This document shows positions 1 through 9,238 of a stretch of DNA of 64,000 nucleotides, one piece after another; positions within the stretch are counted from its first letter, which is position 1; every line of letters starts with the position of its first letter. A program made the position numbers and the translations under genes. The stretch comes from Mesorhizobium sophorae (GTDB taxonomy: Bacteria; Pseudomonadota; Alphaproteobacteria; Rhizobiales; Rhizobiaceae). Below the pieces are notes generated by a model. The model was not told the origin of the DNA. It did not search any database and worked only from the letters and a program-made list of their open reading frames with translations. The DNA lies in assembly GCF_002270415.1 (NCBI RefSeq), contig NZ_NNRI01000009.1, forward strand, positions 1-64,000. Direction: 5' to 3'.

Positions 1-525
1 GCCGCCGGTCAGCCGCCAGATCAGGAAGCTGTCGATGGTGCCGGCCAACAATTCGCCCTTCTCGGCGCGTTTTCTCGCGCCTTTCACCTTGTCGAGCATC
101 CAGGCGATCTTGGTGCCTGAGAAATAGGGATCGAGCAGCAGGCCGGTCTTTCTGGTGAATTTCTTCTCAAGTCCCTGCTTCTTGAGCTTCTGGCAGAGCG
201 GCGCGGTGCGCCGGTCCTGCCAGACGATGGCATTGTGGATCGGCTTGCCGGTCGCCCTGCCCCAGATGACGACGGTTTCGCGCTGATTGGTGATGCCGAT
301 AGCCGCGACATCCGAAGCGGCGAGGCCCGCTTTCTTCAGCGCAGCCTTTACCGTCGTCACGACGCTCGCCCAGATTTCCTCCGGATCGTGCTCGACCCAG
401 CCGGACGCGGGATAATGCTGGGCAAATTCCTTCTGCCCGCTGCCGACGACCTTCATCTGACCATCGAACAGGATTGCCCTGGTCGATGTCGTTCCCTGGT
501 CGATTGCCAGCACAAAACCGCTCAT
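1..525 (-). CDS. glpK: Glycerol kinase, 5' part (C-terminus beyond window edge)
   Basis: Glycerol kinase phosphorylates glycerol to glycerol-3-phosphate in the cytoplasm, ATP-dependently. The first 175 codons are present, running off the left edge. The N-terminus [18 protein letters not shown] is the FGGY-kinase phosphate-binding loop (DQGTTSTR), followed by the NQRET and WQDRRT segments that line the glycerol site. The ATG at 525 follows an AGGACATCTGG-type Shine-Dalgarno. It is the last visible gene of the glp operon, 92 bp after glpV. The product feeds GlpD encoded upstream in the same operon. The identification is firm; only the length is unknown. Confidence 0.96.
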   Translation of the reverse strand, partial: MSGFVLAIDQGTTSTRAILFDGQMKVVGSGQKEFAQHYPASGWVEHDPEEIWASVVTTVKAALKKAGLAASDVAAIGITNQRETVVIWGRATGKPIHNAIVWQDRRTAPLCQKLKKQGLEKKFTRKTGLLLDPYFSGTKIAWMLDKVKGARKRAEKGELLAGTIDSFLIWRLTGG

Positions 526-553
526 CCAGATGTCCTCCGCCTTGATACAAACA

Positions 554-580
554 GGGGAGACGGCAACATGCCGCCTCCCC
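554..580. other. Intercistronic hairpin between glpV and glpK
   Basis: Two 12-nt arms (554-565 and 569-580) pair with one mismatch around a 3-nt loop. The element lies between the glpV stop and the glpK start. There is no T-run after it on the minus strand, so it is more likely an mRNA-stabilising or attenuating stem that keeps binding-protein message abundant than a full terminator. That role is inferred from the position. Confidence 0.55.
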
Positions 581-617
581 CAAGTCACACGGGCGCGAAC
601 GCCCGCATAGGACAGTC

Positions 618-2345
618 CTACTTCTGCCAGCTCTTCACCAGTTCGTCGTAGTTGATGGTGATCGGCTTTTCCTTCTCGTTCTCGATCTTGAGCTGAGGCG
701 CGAGATTGCCGTTCTTGACCGCGTCGGCGTTCCAGTAGGCCAGGTCATGCTCTTCGGCCATCTTTGGGCCGATATCGCCCTGGACGCCCGACTTCTCGAT
801 GCGGCTCATCACCTTCTCCTGCTCGCCGCAGAGCGAGTCCATCGCTTCCTGCGCGGTCTTGGCACCCGACGACGCATCGCCGATCGCCTGCCACCAGAGC
901 TGTGCCAACTTCGGATAGTCAGGCACGTTGGTGCCGGTCGGCGACCACTGGACGCGGGCCGGCGAGCGATAGAACTCGATCAAGCCGCCGAGTTTCGGCG
1001 CACGCTCGGTGAAGCTCTTGTCGTGGATCGTGCTCTCGCGGATGAAGGTCAAGCCGACATGGCTCTTCTTCACGTCCACGGTCTTCGAGGTGACGAACTG
1101 CGCATAGAGCCAGGCGGCCTTGGCGCGGTCGGTCGGCGTCGACTTCATCAACGTCCAGGAACCGACGTCCTGATAGCCGAGCTTCATGCCGTCCTTCCAG
1201 TAGACGCCGTGCGGCGACGGTGCCATGCGCCATTTCGGCGTCCCGTCGTCGTTCAGCACCGCCTTGGCGCTGGCGTCGACCATCGACGCGGTGAAGGCGG
1301 TGTACCAGAAGATCTGCTGGGCAACCGCACCTTGTGCCGGCACCGGTCCGGATTCAGAGAACGTCATGCCCTGGGCTTCCGCCGGGGCGTAGGCCTTCAG
1401 CCAGTCGAGGTATTTCTGAATCGAGTAGACAGCGGCCGGGCCGTTGGTGTCACCACCGCGTGCCGTGCAGGAGCCGACAGGCCGCGAATTCGCGTCGACC
1501 TTGATGCCCCATTCGTCGACCGGCAGACCGTTCGGAATGCCCTTGTCGCCATTGCCGGCCATCGACAGCCAGGCGTCGGTGAACCGCCAGCCGAGCGACG
1601 GGTCCTTCTTGCCGTAGTCCATGTGGCCATAGACCTTCTTGCCGTCGATCTCGCGGCCGGTGAAGAATTCGGCGATGTCCTCATAGGCCGACCAGTTGAC
1701 CGGCACGCCGAGGTCGTAGCCGTACTTGGCCTTGAAGTCGGCCTTGTTCTTCTCGTCGTTGAACCAGTCGTAACGGAACCAGTAGAGGTTGGCGAACTGC
1801 TGGTCGGGAAGCTGGTAGAGCTTCTTGTCGGGCGCCGTCGTGAACGAGGTGCCGATGAAGTCCTTCAGGTCGAGGTTCGGGTTGGTGACATCCTTGCCGT
1901 CGCCCGCCATCCAGTCGGTCAGGTTGCGCACCTGCTGGTAGCGCCAGTGGGTGCCGATCAGATCGGAATCGTTGACCCAGCCATCATAGAGGTTCTGGCC
2001 AGTCTGCATCTGGGTCTGGATCTTCTCGACGACGTCGCCTTCCTGGATGACGTCGTGCGTGATCTTGATGCCGGTGATGGCGGTAAAGGCCGGCGCCAGC
2101 ACCTGCGATTCATACTGGTGTGTGGCGATGGTTTCGGAGACGACCTTGATGTCCATGCCGGCGAACGGCTTGGCTGCGTCAATAAACCACTGCATTTCGG
2201 CTTCCTGGTCGGCGCGCGAAAGCGTCGAGAGCGGACCTATCTCCTTGTCCAGAAAGGCTTTTGCCTCGTCCATCCCGGCGTAGGCGTTGCCCACGCCGAG
2301 CAATAGGACAAGGGCAGTCGTTGATGTTAAAAATTGCCGTCGCAT
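618..2345 (-). CDS. glpV: Glycerol ABC transporter, periplasmic substrate-binding protein
   Basis: A 575-residue extracellular solute-binding protein, longer than most sugar-binding proteins (about 420). It has a Sec signal peptide ([23 protein letters not shown], cleavage near residue 23) and then a mature domain rich in Trp and Tyr typical of carbohydrate-binding family 1. The ATG at 2345 has a GGAGG six bases upstream. It sits after two permease genes, two ATPase genes and a small membrane protein, and before glpK. This matches the glpSTPQV importer described in Rhizobium leguminosarum, so glycerol is the probable substrate. Substrate assignment rests on operon context, not on binding residues. 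Confidence 0.9.
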   Translation of the reverse strand: MRRQFLTSTTALVLLLGVGNAYAGMDEAKAFLDKEIGPLSTLSRADQEAEMQWFIDAAKPFAGMDIKVVSETIATHQYESQVLAPAFTAITGIKITHDVIQEGDVVEKIQTQMQTGQNLYDGWVNDSDLIGTHWRYQQVRNLTDWMAGDGKDVTNPNLDLKDFIGTSFTTAPDKKLYQLPDQQFANLYWFRYDWFNDEKNKADFKAKYGYDLGVPVNWSAYEDIAEFFTGREIDGKKVYGHMDYGKKDPSLGWRFTDAWLSMAGNGDKGIPNGLPVDEWGIKVDANSRPVGSCTARGGDTNGPAAVYSIQKYLDWLKAYAPAEAQGMTFSESGPVPAQGAVAQQIFWYTAFTASMVDASAKAVLNDDGTPKWRMAPSPHGVYWKDGMKLGYQDVGSWTLMKSTPTDRAKAAWLYAQFVTSKTVDVKKSHVGLTFIRESTIHDKSFTERAPKLGGLIEFYRSPARVQWSPTGTNVPDYPKLAQLWWQAIGDASSGAKTAQEAMDSLCGEQEKVMSRIEKSGVQGDIGPKMAEEHDLAYWNADAVKNGNLAPQLKIENEKEKPITINYDELVKSWQK

Positions 2346-2424
2346 AAGTTTCCTCCACTGTTTCAGGTTTCAAGTGCGATCTGGAGCGGCCGCCGGCACG
2401 CGGTCGCTCCAACAGTTTCCCCCT

Positions 2425-2718
2425 CTATACGTAGCGGAACACGCCGATGGCGTAGACCACGGAGAGAGCGAGAGCCCACCAGAGGCTGGGTCCGACAAGA
2501 CCCAGCCAAGCGAGATGGATAAAGGCGCTGCCGAGCAGCGATAGGAAAAGACGGTCGCCGCGCGTCGTCTCGAAGCGCAGGATGCCAACGCGCGGATTGC
2601 CGCCCGGCGAGGCGTATTCCCACACCGCCATGCCGCACAGCAGCAGAAGAATGGTTGCGAAGAAGGCCGCCGTCGGCCACGTCCACGCCATCCAGGAGAG
2701 GTCGAAGTTCATTGTCAT
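2425..2718 (-). CDS. Small DUF2160-type membrane protein in glycerol operon
   Basis: A 97-residue protein with three hydrophobic stretches (roughly residues 15-33, 57-72 and 76-93), resembling the DUF2160 family of predicted small integral membrane proteins. The ATG at 2718 overlaps the glpQ stop (ATGA), so it is translationally coupled to the permease. An alternative ATG lies at 2712. Such a gene is often found next to GlpPQ-type permeases, which suggests an accessory membrane subunit, but no function is established. The coding frame is supported by coupling, length and hydrophobicity. Confidence 0.8.
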   Translation of the reverse strand: MTMNFDLSWMAWTWPTAAFFATILLLLCGMAVWEYASPGGNPRVGILRFETTRGDRLFLSLLGSAFIHLAWLGLVGPSLWWALALSVVYAIGVFRYV

Positions 2719-3629
2719 ACCCTCCCCAGGGCGAAGCCCTTGGCGATATAGTTGCGCACGAACCAGATGACGAGCGCACCGGGGATCAGTGTCAGCACGC
2801 CAGCTGCGGCGAGCAGACCCCAATCCATGCCGGCGGCCGAAACCGTGCGGGTCATGGTGGCGGCGATCGGCTTGGCATAGGTGGTCGTCAGGGTGCGGGC
2901 GATCAGCAGTTCCACCCATGAGAACATGAAGCAGAAGAAGCAGGCCACACCGATGCCGCTGGCGATCAGCGGCATGAAGATCTTGATGAAGAAACGCGGG
3001 AACGAATAGCCATCGATATAGGCGGTCTCGTCGATTTCCTTCGGCACGCCCGACATGAAGCCTTCGAGGATCCACACCGCCAAAGGCACGTTGAACAGGC
3101 AGTGTGCCAGCGCCACCGCGATATGGGTGTCGATCAGGCCGAAGGCCGAGTAGAGCTGGAAGAACGGCAGCGCGAACACCGCCGGCGGCGCCATGCGGTT
3201 GGTCAAAAGCCAAAAGAACAGATGCTTGTCGCCGAGGAAGCGGTAGCGAGAGAAGGCGTAGGCCGCCGGCAAGGCCGCGGTCACCGAAATCACCATGTTC
3301 ATCACCACATAGGTGATCGAATTGATGTAGCCCGAATACCAGGATGCATCGGTGAAGATGGTGACGTAGTTGGCGATTGTCGGCGCGTGTGGATAGAGCG
3401 TCAGCGAGGAGACGATCTCGGCATTGGTCTTGAAGCTCATGTTGATGAGCCAGTAGATCGGCAGCAGGAGAATGATGATGTAGATCGTCGGCACGAGCCA
3501 CCACCAGCGCGATTCCTCGCCGCGACGCCGCATCAGCCGGGCGACCTCATCCTGCGACAGCGTGCTGGCCAGTTCTCCCGAAGCTGTCGTCTCGCTCACT
3601 CTGTTCGCTCTTTCGTTGGCGCCGCTCAT
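2715..3629 (-). CDS. glpQ: Glycerol ABC transporter permease GlpQ
   Basis: A 304-residue inner-membrane permease of the MalG type (binding-protein-dependent transport, CUT1). A cytoplasmic N-terminus of about 40 residues is followed by six predicted membrane helices. The EAA loop that docks on the ATPase is visible near residues 195-215 (EGFMSGVPKEIDETAYIDG). It overlaps the next gene by four bases and begins one base after the upstream permease ends, so the genes are tightly coupled. With GlpP it would form the heterodimeric channel. Confidence 0.9.
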   Translation of the reverse strand: MSGANERANRVSETTASGELASTLSQDEVARLMRRRGEESRWWWLVPTIYIIILLLPIYWLINMSFKTNAEIVSSLTLYPHAPTIANYVTIFTDASWYSGYINSITYVVMNMVISVTAALPAAYAFSRYRFLGDKHLFFWLLTNRMAPPAVFALPFFQLYSAFGLIDTHIAVALAHCLFNVPLAVWILEGFMSGVPKEIDETAYIDGYSFPRFFIKIFMPLIASGIGVACFFCFMFSWVELLIARTLTTTYAKPIAATMTRTVSAAGMDWGLLAAAGVLTLIPGALVIWFVRNYIAKGFALGRV

Positions 3630-3630
3630 C

Positions 3631-4497
<867 letters not shown>

Positions 4498-5565
4498 CTA
4501 TGCCCCCATCTCGACGCGCCAGGAATCGGCATAGATGTTGATGCCGGCCGGATCGAACCGGACTTTCGGTTCGGCGGGTACGCTCTCGTCCTCGCCGATG
4601 ACCGCCGCGATGTCGCGGCCTTCCAGCTTGGCGCGAACCACCTTGTGGCGTCCGACATCCTCGACTTTGCTGATCGAGACGGCCATGCCGTCGCGGCCGA
4701 GCCGCACATATTCGGGACGGATGCCAAGCTCGATGGCGCCGCTGCCTGCCTTCGGCGCGCCCGGCAGTTCGATCCGCTGCGAGCCGAGTGTTGCCGTCTT
4801 GCCGTCGATTGCCACCGGCATGACGTTCATGCCGGGCGAGCCGATAAAATAACCGACAAAAGTGTGGCGCGGCCGCTCAAACAGTTCCGCCGGCGTGCCG
4901 ATCTGCACGATGCCGCCGTCATACATCACCACAACCTGATCGGCGAAGGTCAGCGCCTCGGTCTGGTCGTGGGTGACGTAGACCATGGTGTAGCCGAAAC
5001 GGCGGTGCAGCTGCTTCAGCTGTGAGCGCAGCACCCATTTCATGTGCGGGTCGATGACGGTCAGCGGCTCGTCGAACAGGATGGCGTTGACGTCGGAGCG
5101 CACCAGTCCACGGCCAAGCGAAATCTTCTGCTTCTGGTCAGCGGTCAGGCCCCTCGCCTTCTTCTTTGCCCAGGACGCCAGATCGATCATCTCCAGCGTC
5201 TCGCGCACCTTGCGGTCGACATCGGCTTCCGGCACGCCGCGATTGCGCAGGGGAAAGGCCAGATTGTCGTAGACGGTCATGGTGTCGTAGATGACCGGAA
5301 ACTGGAACACCTGCGCGATGTTGCGCTCCTGTGTCGACAGGTTGGTCACGTCCTTGCCGTTGAACAGCAACTGGCCATGCGAGGGATGAAGCAGGCCTGA
5401 AATGATGTTGAGCAGCGTGGTCTTGCCGCAACCGGAAGGACCGAGCAGCGCATAGGCGCCGCCATCCTCAAACGTGTGATGCACTTCGCGCAGTGCGAAA
5501 TCGGCATCCGTCCGCGGGTTCGGCAGATAGGAATGCCTGACATGATTGACGTCGATGCGCGCCAT
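4498..5565 (-). CDS. glpT: Glycerol ABC transporter ATP-binding protein GlpT
   Basis: A 355-residue MalK-like ATPase. Walker A GPSGCGKTT is at 42-50, Q-loop Gln at 88, Walker B ending FDEP at 164-167 and the H-loop His at 199 (THDQ). The C-terminal TOBE-type regulatory region begins near 240. The ABC signature is abnormal: LTADQ at 140-144 instead of LSGGQ. Walker and H-loop elements are intact, so this subunit can bind ATP but should not complete its partner's site. The name follows the rhizobial glpSTPQV operon; this is not the E. coli GlpT antiporter. Confidence 0.9.
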   Translation of the reverse strand: MARIDVNHVRHSYLPNPRTDADFALREVHHTFEDGGAYALLGPSGCGKTTLLNIISGLLHPSHGQLLFNGKDVTNLSTQERNIAQVFQFPVIYDTMTVYDNLAFPLRNRGVPEADVDRKVRETLEMIDLASWAKKKARGLTADQKQKISLGRGLVRSDVNAILFDEPLTVIDPHMKWVLRSQLKQLHRRFGYTMVYVTHDQTEALTFADQVVVMYDGGIVQIGTPAELFERPRHTFVGYFIGSPGMNVMPVAIDGKTATLGSQRIELPGAPKAGSGAIELGIRPEYVRLGRDGMAVSISKVEDVGRHKVVRAKLEGRDIAAVIGEDESVPAEPKVRFDPAGINIYADSWRVEMGA

Positions 5566-5574
5566 ATCGCTCTC

Positions 5575-6654
5575 CTATGCCGCCAGCTTCGGCGCGCTGA
5601 CGGCGCGGCCGTGCTCGTCGAAAACCATGATGTGGCGCGGATCGATGAACACCTCGACCACCTCGTCGGGCTCGAAATGGCGGATGCCGTGGGTCAGCAT
5701 CACCCAGCGCACATCTGCGAAATCGAGATGGATGAAGCTCTCCGACCCGGTGATTTCAGTGATCGTGACCTTTGCACGCACCGGCACGGCCAAGGCATTG
5801 GGCCGTTCGAGCGACAGATGATGCGGCTGGAAGCCGATCGTATAGTTGGCGTCGGCAATGCCCGAGAGCTCGGCCGGCACCGGCAGTTTCACGCCGCCGT
5901 CGAGCAGGAAATCCGGGCCCTTCTTGGCGAGCACGATGGTGTTGAGCGGCGGATCGGCGAAGGTCCTTGCCGTCACCAGATCGGCCGGCTTGCGGAACAC
6001 CTCGATGGTCGGGCCAAACTGGGTGATGCGTCCTTCGGAAAGTGTCGCCGTATTGCCGCCGAGCAGCAGCGCTTCATGCGGCTCGGTCGTGGCATAGACG
6101 AAGATGGTGCCGGCGGCAGCGAAGATCTTCGGCAGTTCAGCGCGCAATTCCTCGCGCAATTTGTAGTCGAGATTGGCAAGCGGCTCATCGAGCAGCACCA
6201 GGCTGGCATTCTTGACGATGGCGCGCGCCAGAGCGGTGCGCTGCTGCTGCCCGCCCGACAGGCTGAGCGGCGTGCGGTCGAGATAGGGCGTCAGCTTGAG
6301 CAGGGCCGCGGCATTGCGCACTTCCTTGTCGATCTTGGCCTGCTCGGTGCCGGCCACCCGCAGCGGCGAGGCGATGTTCTCATAGACGGTCATCGCCGGA
6401 TAGTTGATGAACTGCTGGTAGACCATGGCGATCTTGCGCTTTTGCACCGGCACGCCGGTGACGTTCTGGCCGTCGAACCAGACCGAGCCGGAGGTCGGCA
6501 CATCGAGACCCGCCATCAGCCGCATCAGGCTGGTCTTGCCCGAAAGCGTGGGCCCAAGCAGGACGTTGAGCGAGCCATGCTGAAGCGTCAGCGACACGTC
6601 GCGGATATGCTCGGCCGCACCGACCGTCTTGGTGACGTTTCTCAGTTCCAGCAT
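5575..6654 (-). CDS. glpS: Glycerol ABC transporter ATP-binding protein GlpS
   Basis: A 359-residue MalK-like ATPase with a C-terminal TOBE region. The signature LSGGQ (132-136) and Walker B DEP (156-158) are intact. Walker A is unusual (GPTLSGKTS, 34-42, with Leu where Gly is usual) and the H-loop His is replaced by Thr190 (YATTEP). It is complementary to GlpT, which has the opposite defects. It starts at an ATG preceded by GGAGGCGTC and lies 42 bp after glpD. Together with GlpT it should form the asymmetric motor of the glycerol importer. Confidence 0.9.
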   Translation of the reverse strand: MLELRNVTKTVGAAEHIRDVSLTLQHGSLNVLLGPTLSGKTSLMRLMAGLDVPTSGSVWFDGQNVTGVPVQKRKIAMVYQQFINYPAMTVYENIASPLRVAGTEQAKIDKEVRNAAALLKLTPYLDRTPLSLSGGQQQRTALARAIVKNASLVLLDEPLANLDYKLREELRAELPKIFAAAGTIFVYATTEPHEALLLGGNTATLSEGRITQFGPTIEVFRKPADLVTARTFADPPLNTIVLAKKGPDFLLDGGVKLPVPAELSGIADANYTIGFQPHHLSLERPNALAVPVRAKVTITEITGSESFIHLDFADVRWVMLTHGIRHFEPDEVVEVFIDPRHIMVFDEHGRAVSAPKLAA

Positions 6655-6696
6655 GACGCCTCCTCCCAGGCTTTCCGCATCAGCTCAAACCCCTCT

Positions 6697-8217
6697 TCAT
6701 TCGGCAGCTGCGACATGCCGCCGGCTTATGCCGCGCATGAATTCATCGAGCGATGCCACCTGCTCGCGGCTAAGGTGCAGGCCGCGCTTGGTCCTGCGCC
6801 ATAACACATCCTCGGCGGTGACCGCCCATTCGTTCTCAACGAGGTAGCGTATCTCGGCCTCGTAGAGATCGGCACCGAAATTGCGGCCGAGATCGGCATT
6901 CGACTTGGCCAGGCCCAGCAGAACCTGCGCCCGCGTCCCGTAAAGCCGGGTCAGCCTGCGGGCCAGGCGTGCGTCGAGGAAGGGATAGGCCGACTTCAGC
7001 TTCGTCACTTGCGCGTCGAAGCCGGTGGCCGGGAAATCTCCACCCGGCAGTGGCGCGTTTGCCGTCCATGGCTTGCCGCGCTTGCCGAGGAAGCCCTCGA
7101 TCTTTTCCAACATCGATTCCGACAACCGGCGATAGGTGGTGATCTTGCCGCCGAACGCATTGACGACCGGCGCAGCGCCCTCGCCACCATCGGCCTTGAT
7201 CACATAGTCGCGCGTCGCTTCCTGCGCCTTCGAAGCGCCGTCATCGTAGAGGGGACGGACGGCCGAATAGGTCCAGACGATGTCCTGGCGCTTGACCGGT
7301 TGCGCGAAATATTCGCTTGCCGCGGCACAGAGATAGTCGATCTCGGTGTCGCTGATTTTCACGTCATGCGGGTCGCCGGGATAGTCCTGGTCGGTGGTGC
7401 CGATCAAGGTGAACTCTTCCTCGTAGGGAATGGCGAAGATGATGCGGCCATCCTTGTTCTGGAAGAAATAGGCGCGCGGATCGTCGAATTTCTTGGCGAT
7501 GACGATGTGGCTGCCCTGCACGAGGCGGACATTGTGCACATCGTTGAGGCCGACCACGCCGGACAACACATGATCGACCCAGGGTCCGGCGGCATTGACC
7601 AGCAGCCTTGCCTTGATCTCCTCGGTCTCGCCGGTTTGCAGGTTCTCGATCTTGATCGTCCACAACCCATTTTCGCGGCGTGCTTCGACCACTTTCGTAC
7701 GGGTGCGGATGGTTGCGCCGCGATCGGCGGCATCACGCGCGTTCAGCGCCACCAGCCGCGCATCATTGACCCAGCCATCCGAATATTCGAAGGCCCTTTT
7801 GAACAGCGGCTTCAGGGGTTTGCCGGCCGGATCCCTGGTCATGTCCAGCGTCCTGGTCGCCGGCAGCAATTTGCGCCCGCCAATGTGATCGTAGAGAAAG
7901 AGGCCAAGCCTTATCAACCAGGCCGGACGCAAGCCCTTGGCATAGGGCAGCACGAAGCGCATCGGCCAGATGATATGCGGCGCGTTCTTCCACAGAACCT
8001 CGCGCTCCATCAGCGCCTCGCGCACCAGGCGGAATTCATAGAATTCGAGGTAGCGCAGGCCGCCATGGATCAACTTGGTCGAGCCTGACGAGGTCCCGCT
8101 GGCGAGGTCGCTCATCTCGGCGAGAAACACGGAAAAGCCACGCCCGACGGCATCGCGGGCAATGCCGCAACCATTGATGCCGCCACCGATGACGAAGATG
8201 TCCCGGATTGCGTCCAA
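6697..8217 (-). CDS. glpD: Aerobic glycerol-3-phosphate dehydrogenase
   Basis: A FAD-dependent, membrane-associated enzyme of 506 residues that oxidises glycerol-3-phosphate to dihydroxyacetone phosphate and passes electrons to quinone. The FAD-binding motif GGGINGCG lies at residues 11-18, and the family stretch TKLIHGGLRYL is at about 47-57. Length is normal for GlpD. The start is a TTG at 8217, placed five bases after a strong GGGAGGG site, and no ATG fits better. It is the first gene of the catabolic operon, with a palindromic operator just upstream. Confidence 0.95.
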   Translation of the reverse strand: MDAIRDIFVIGGGINGCGIARDAVGRGFSVFLAEMSDLASGTSSGSTKLIHGGLRYLEFYEFRLVREALMEREVLWKNAPHIIWPMRFVLPYAKGLRPAWLIRLGLFLYDHIGGRKLLPATRTLDMTRDPAGKPLKPLFKRAFEYSDGWVNDARLVALNARDAADRGATIRTRTKVVEARRENGLWTIKIENLQTGETEEIKARLLVNAAGPWVDHVLSGVVGLNDVHNVRLVQGSHIVIAKKFDDPRAYFFQNKDGRIIFAIPYEEEFTLIGTTDQDYPGDPHDVKISDTEIDYLCAAASEYFAQPVKRQDIVWTYSAVRPLYDDGASKAQEATRDYVIKADGGEGAAPVVNAFGGKITTYRRLSESMLEKIEGFLGKRGKPWTANAPLPGGDFPATGFDAQVTKLKSAYPFLDARLARRLTRLYGTRAQVLLGLAKSNADLGRNFGADLYEAEIRYLVENEWAVTAEDVLWRRTKRGLHLSREQVASLDEFMRGISRRHVAAAE

Positions 8218-8277
8218 AAAGCCCTCCCGCGATTTCGCATTGCAGCATTTTTAGGTTTTTACGAAACCGTATCGGGA

Positions 8278-8291
8278 TTATTTCGAAATAA
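8278..8291. promoter_or_regulatory. Candidate GlpR operator upstream of glpD
   Basis: TTATTTCGAAATAA is a perfect 14-bp palindrome, 61 bp upstream of the glpD start in the 126-bp gap after glpR. Further CGAAA/TTTCG half sites flank it on both sides (ACGAAA near 8261 and 8305). The same half-site sequence occurs in front of glpR. DeoR-family GlpR repressors bind such repeats, so this is a likely glycerol-phosphate-responsive operator. Confidence 0.6.
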
Positions 8292-8343
8292 GAACGAATG
8301 TCAAACGAAATATCACGGGTGCGTGATGATATGCCGATGCCGC

Positions 8344-9111
8344 TTAGCCGAGCGACGTCTCGATCAATTGAACCTCGGCCTCCTGGCAAATCTTGCGCAC
8401 TGACGGAATGTCGCAACGGTCGGTGATGAAGGTGTTGACTTGCGACAGATGTCCGATGCGGACCGGCGCGGTGCGCTCGAATTTGGTCTGGTCGGAAACC
8501 AGGATGACATGACGCGCATTGGCGATGATCGCCTGCGCCACCTTGACCTCGCGGAAATCGAAGTCGAGCAAGGCGCCATCATGGTCGATGGCCGATGCGC
8601 CGATCACCGCATAATCGACCTTGAACTGCCGGATGAAATCGACCGCGGCTTCGCCGACCACGCCGCCATCGGAACCGCGCACAACCCCACCGGCGATCAC
8701 CACCTCGATCGAGGGATATATGCGCATCCTGTTGGCAACATTGATGTTGTTGGTGATGACCATCAGCCCGTTGTGATCGAGCAGCGCCTTGCTGACCGAC
8801 TCCGTCGTGGTGCCGATGTTGATGAACAGCGAGGCATTGTCGGGGATCAGTCTGGCTGCCGCGCGGCCGATCGCCTCCTTCTCGTCGGCGGCGATCTTGC
8901 GCCTGGCCTCATACTCCATGTTCTCGATGCCGGAGGGGAACAACGCACCACCATGGATGCGCGAAAGCAGCCGCTGATCGCACAGGTCGTTGAGATCCTT
9001 GCGTATGGTCTGCGGCGTCACATTGAAGTGGGTGGCCAGATCGTCGACCAGCACGCGACCATGATCCTTGGCCATCTGGATGATTTCGGCATGGCGTGGC
9101 GACAGATACAT
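8344..9111 (-). CDS. glpR: DeoR-family transcriptional regulator of glycerol genes
   Basis: A 255-residue repressor. An N-terminal DeoR helix-turn-helix (residues about 6-57, with DLATHFNVTPQTIRKDL) is followed by the DeoRC sugar-phosphate sensor domain with the conserved GGVVRG and D-F-R segments. I chose the ATG at 9111 because GGGAGG lies seven bases upstream; an in-frame start 51 bp further upstream lacks such a site and would overlap the operator. It is the first gene of the cluster, 126 bp before glpD. It probably senses glycerol-3-phosphate and represses the operon and itself. Confidence 0.88.
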   Translation of the reverse strand: MYLSPRHAEIIQMAKDHGRVLVDDLATHFNVTPQTIRKDLNDLCDQRLLSRIHGGALFPSGIENMEYEARRKIAADEKEAIGRAAARLIPDNASLFINIGTTTESVSKALLDHNGLMVITNNINVANRMRIYPSIEVVIAGGVVRGSDGGVVGEAAVDFIRQFKVDYAVIGASAIDHDGALLDFDFREVKVAQAIIANARHVILVSDQTKFERTAPVRIGHLSQVNTFITDRCDIPSVRKICQEAEVQLIETSLG

Positions 9112-9122
9112 GGACAACCTCC

Positions 9123-9155
9123 CGTTTTCGTTTTTCTTGTCTATAGTCGAAAACG
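9123..9155. promoter_or_regulatory. Candidate GlpR autoregulatory operator
   Basis: An inverted repeat with arms CGTTTTCG (9123-9130) and CGAAAACG (9148-9155) brackets a TATAGA-like -10 element on the minus strand, just before the glpR Shine-Dalgarno. It shares the TTTCG/CGAAA half sites of the glpD palindrome. Repression of glpR by its own product is inferred. Confidence 0.5.
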
Positions 9156-9238
9156 AAAGCAATGAAAAGGCATAAGCCGGCTAATAGAATTTACCTGATC
9201 GCAAAGCCAAAGCTGTACGCAACCTCATCAAGGCAGAT

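Noticed and set aside
747..2306. Long plus-strand frame (519 codons) opposite glpV
   Set aside because: It mirrors glpV, has Arg/Val/Asp-rich composition typical of antisense frames in GC-rich genes, and no ribosome site.
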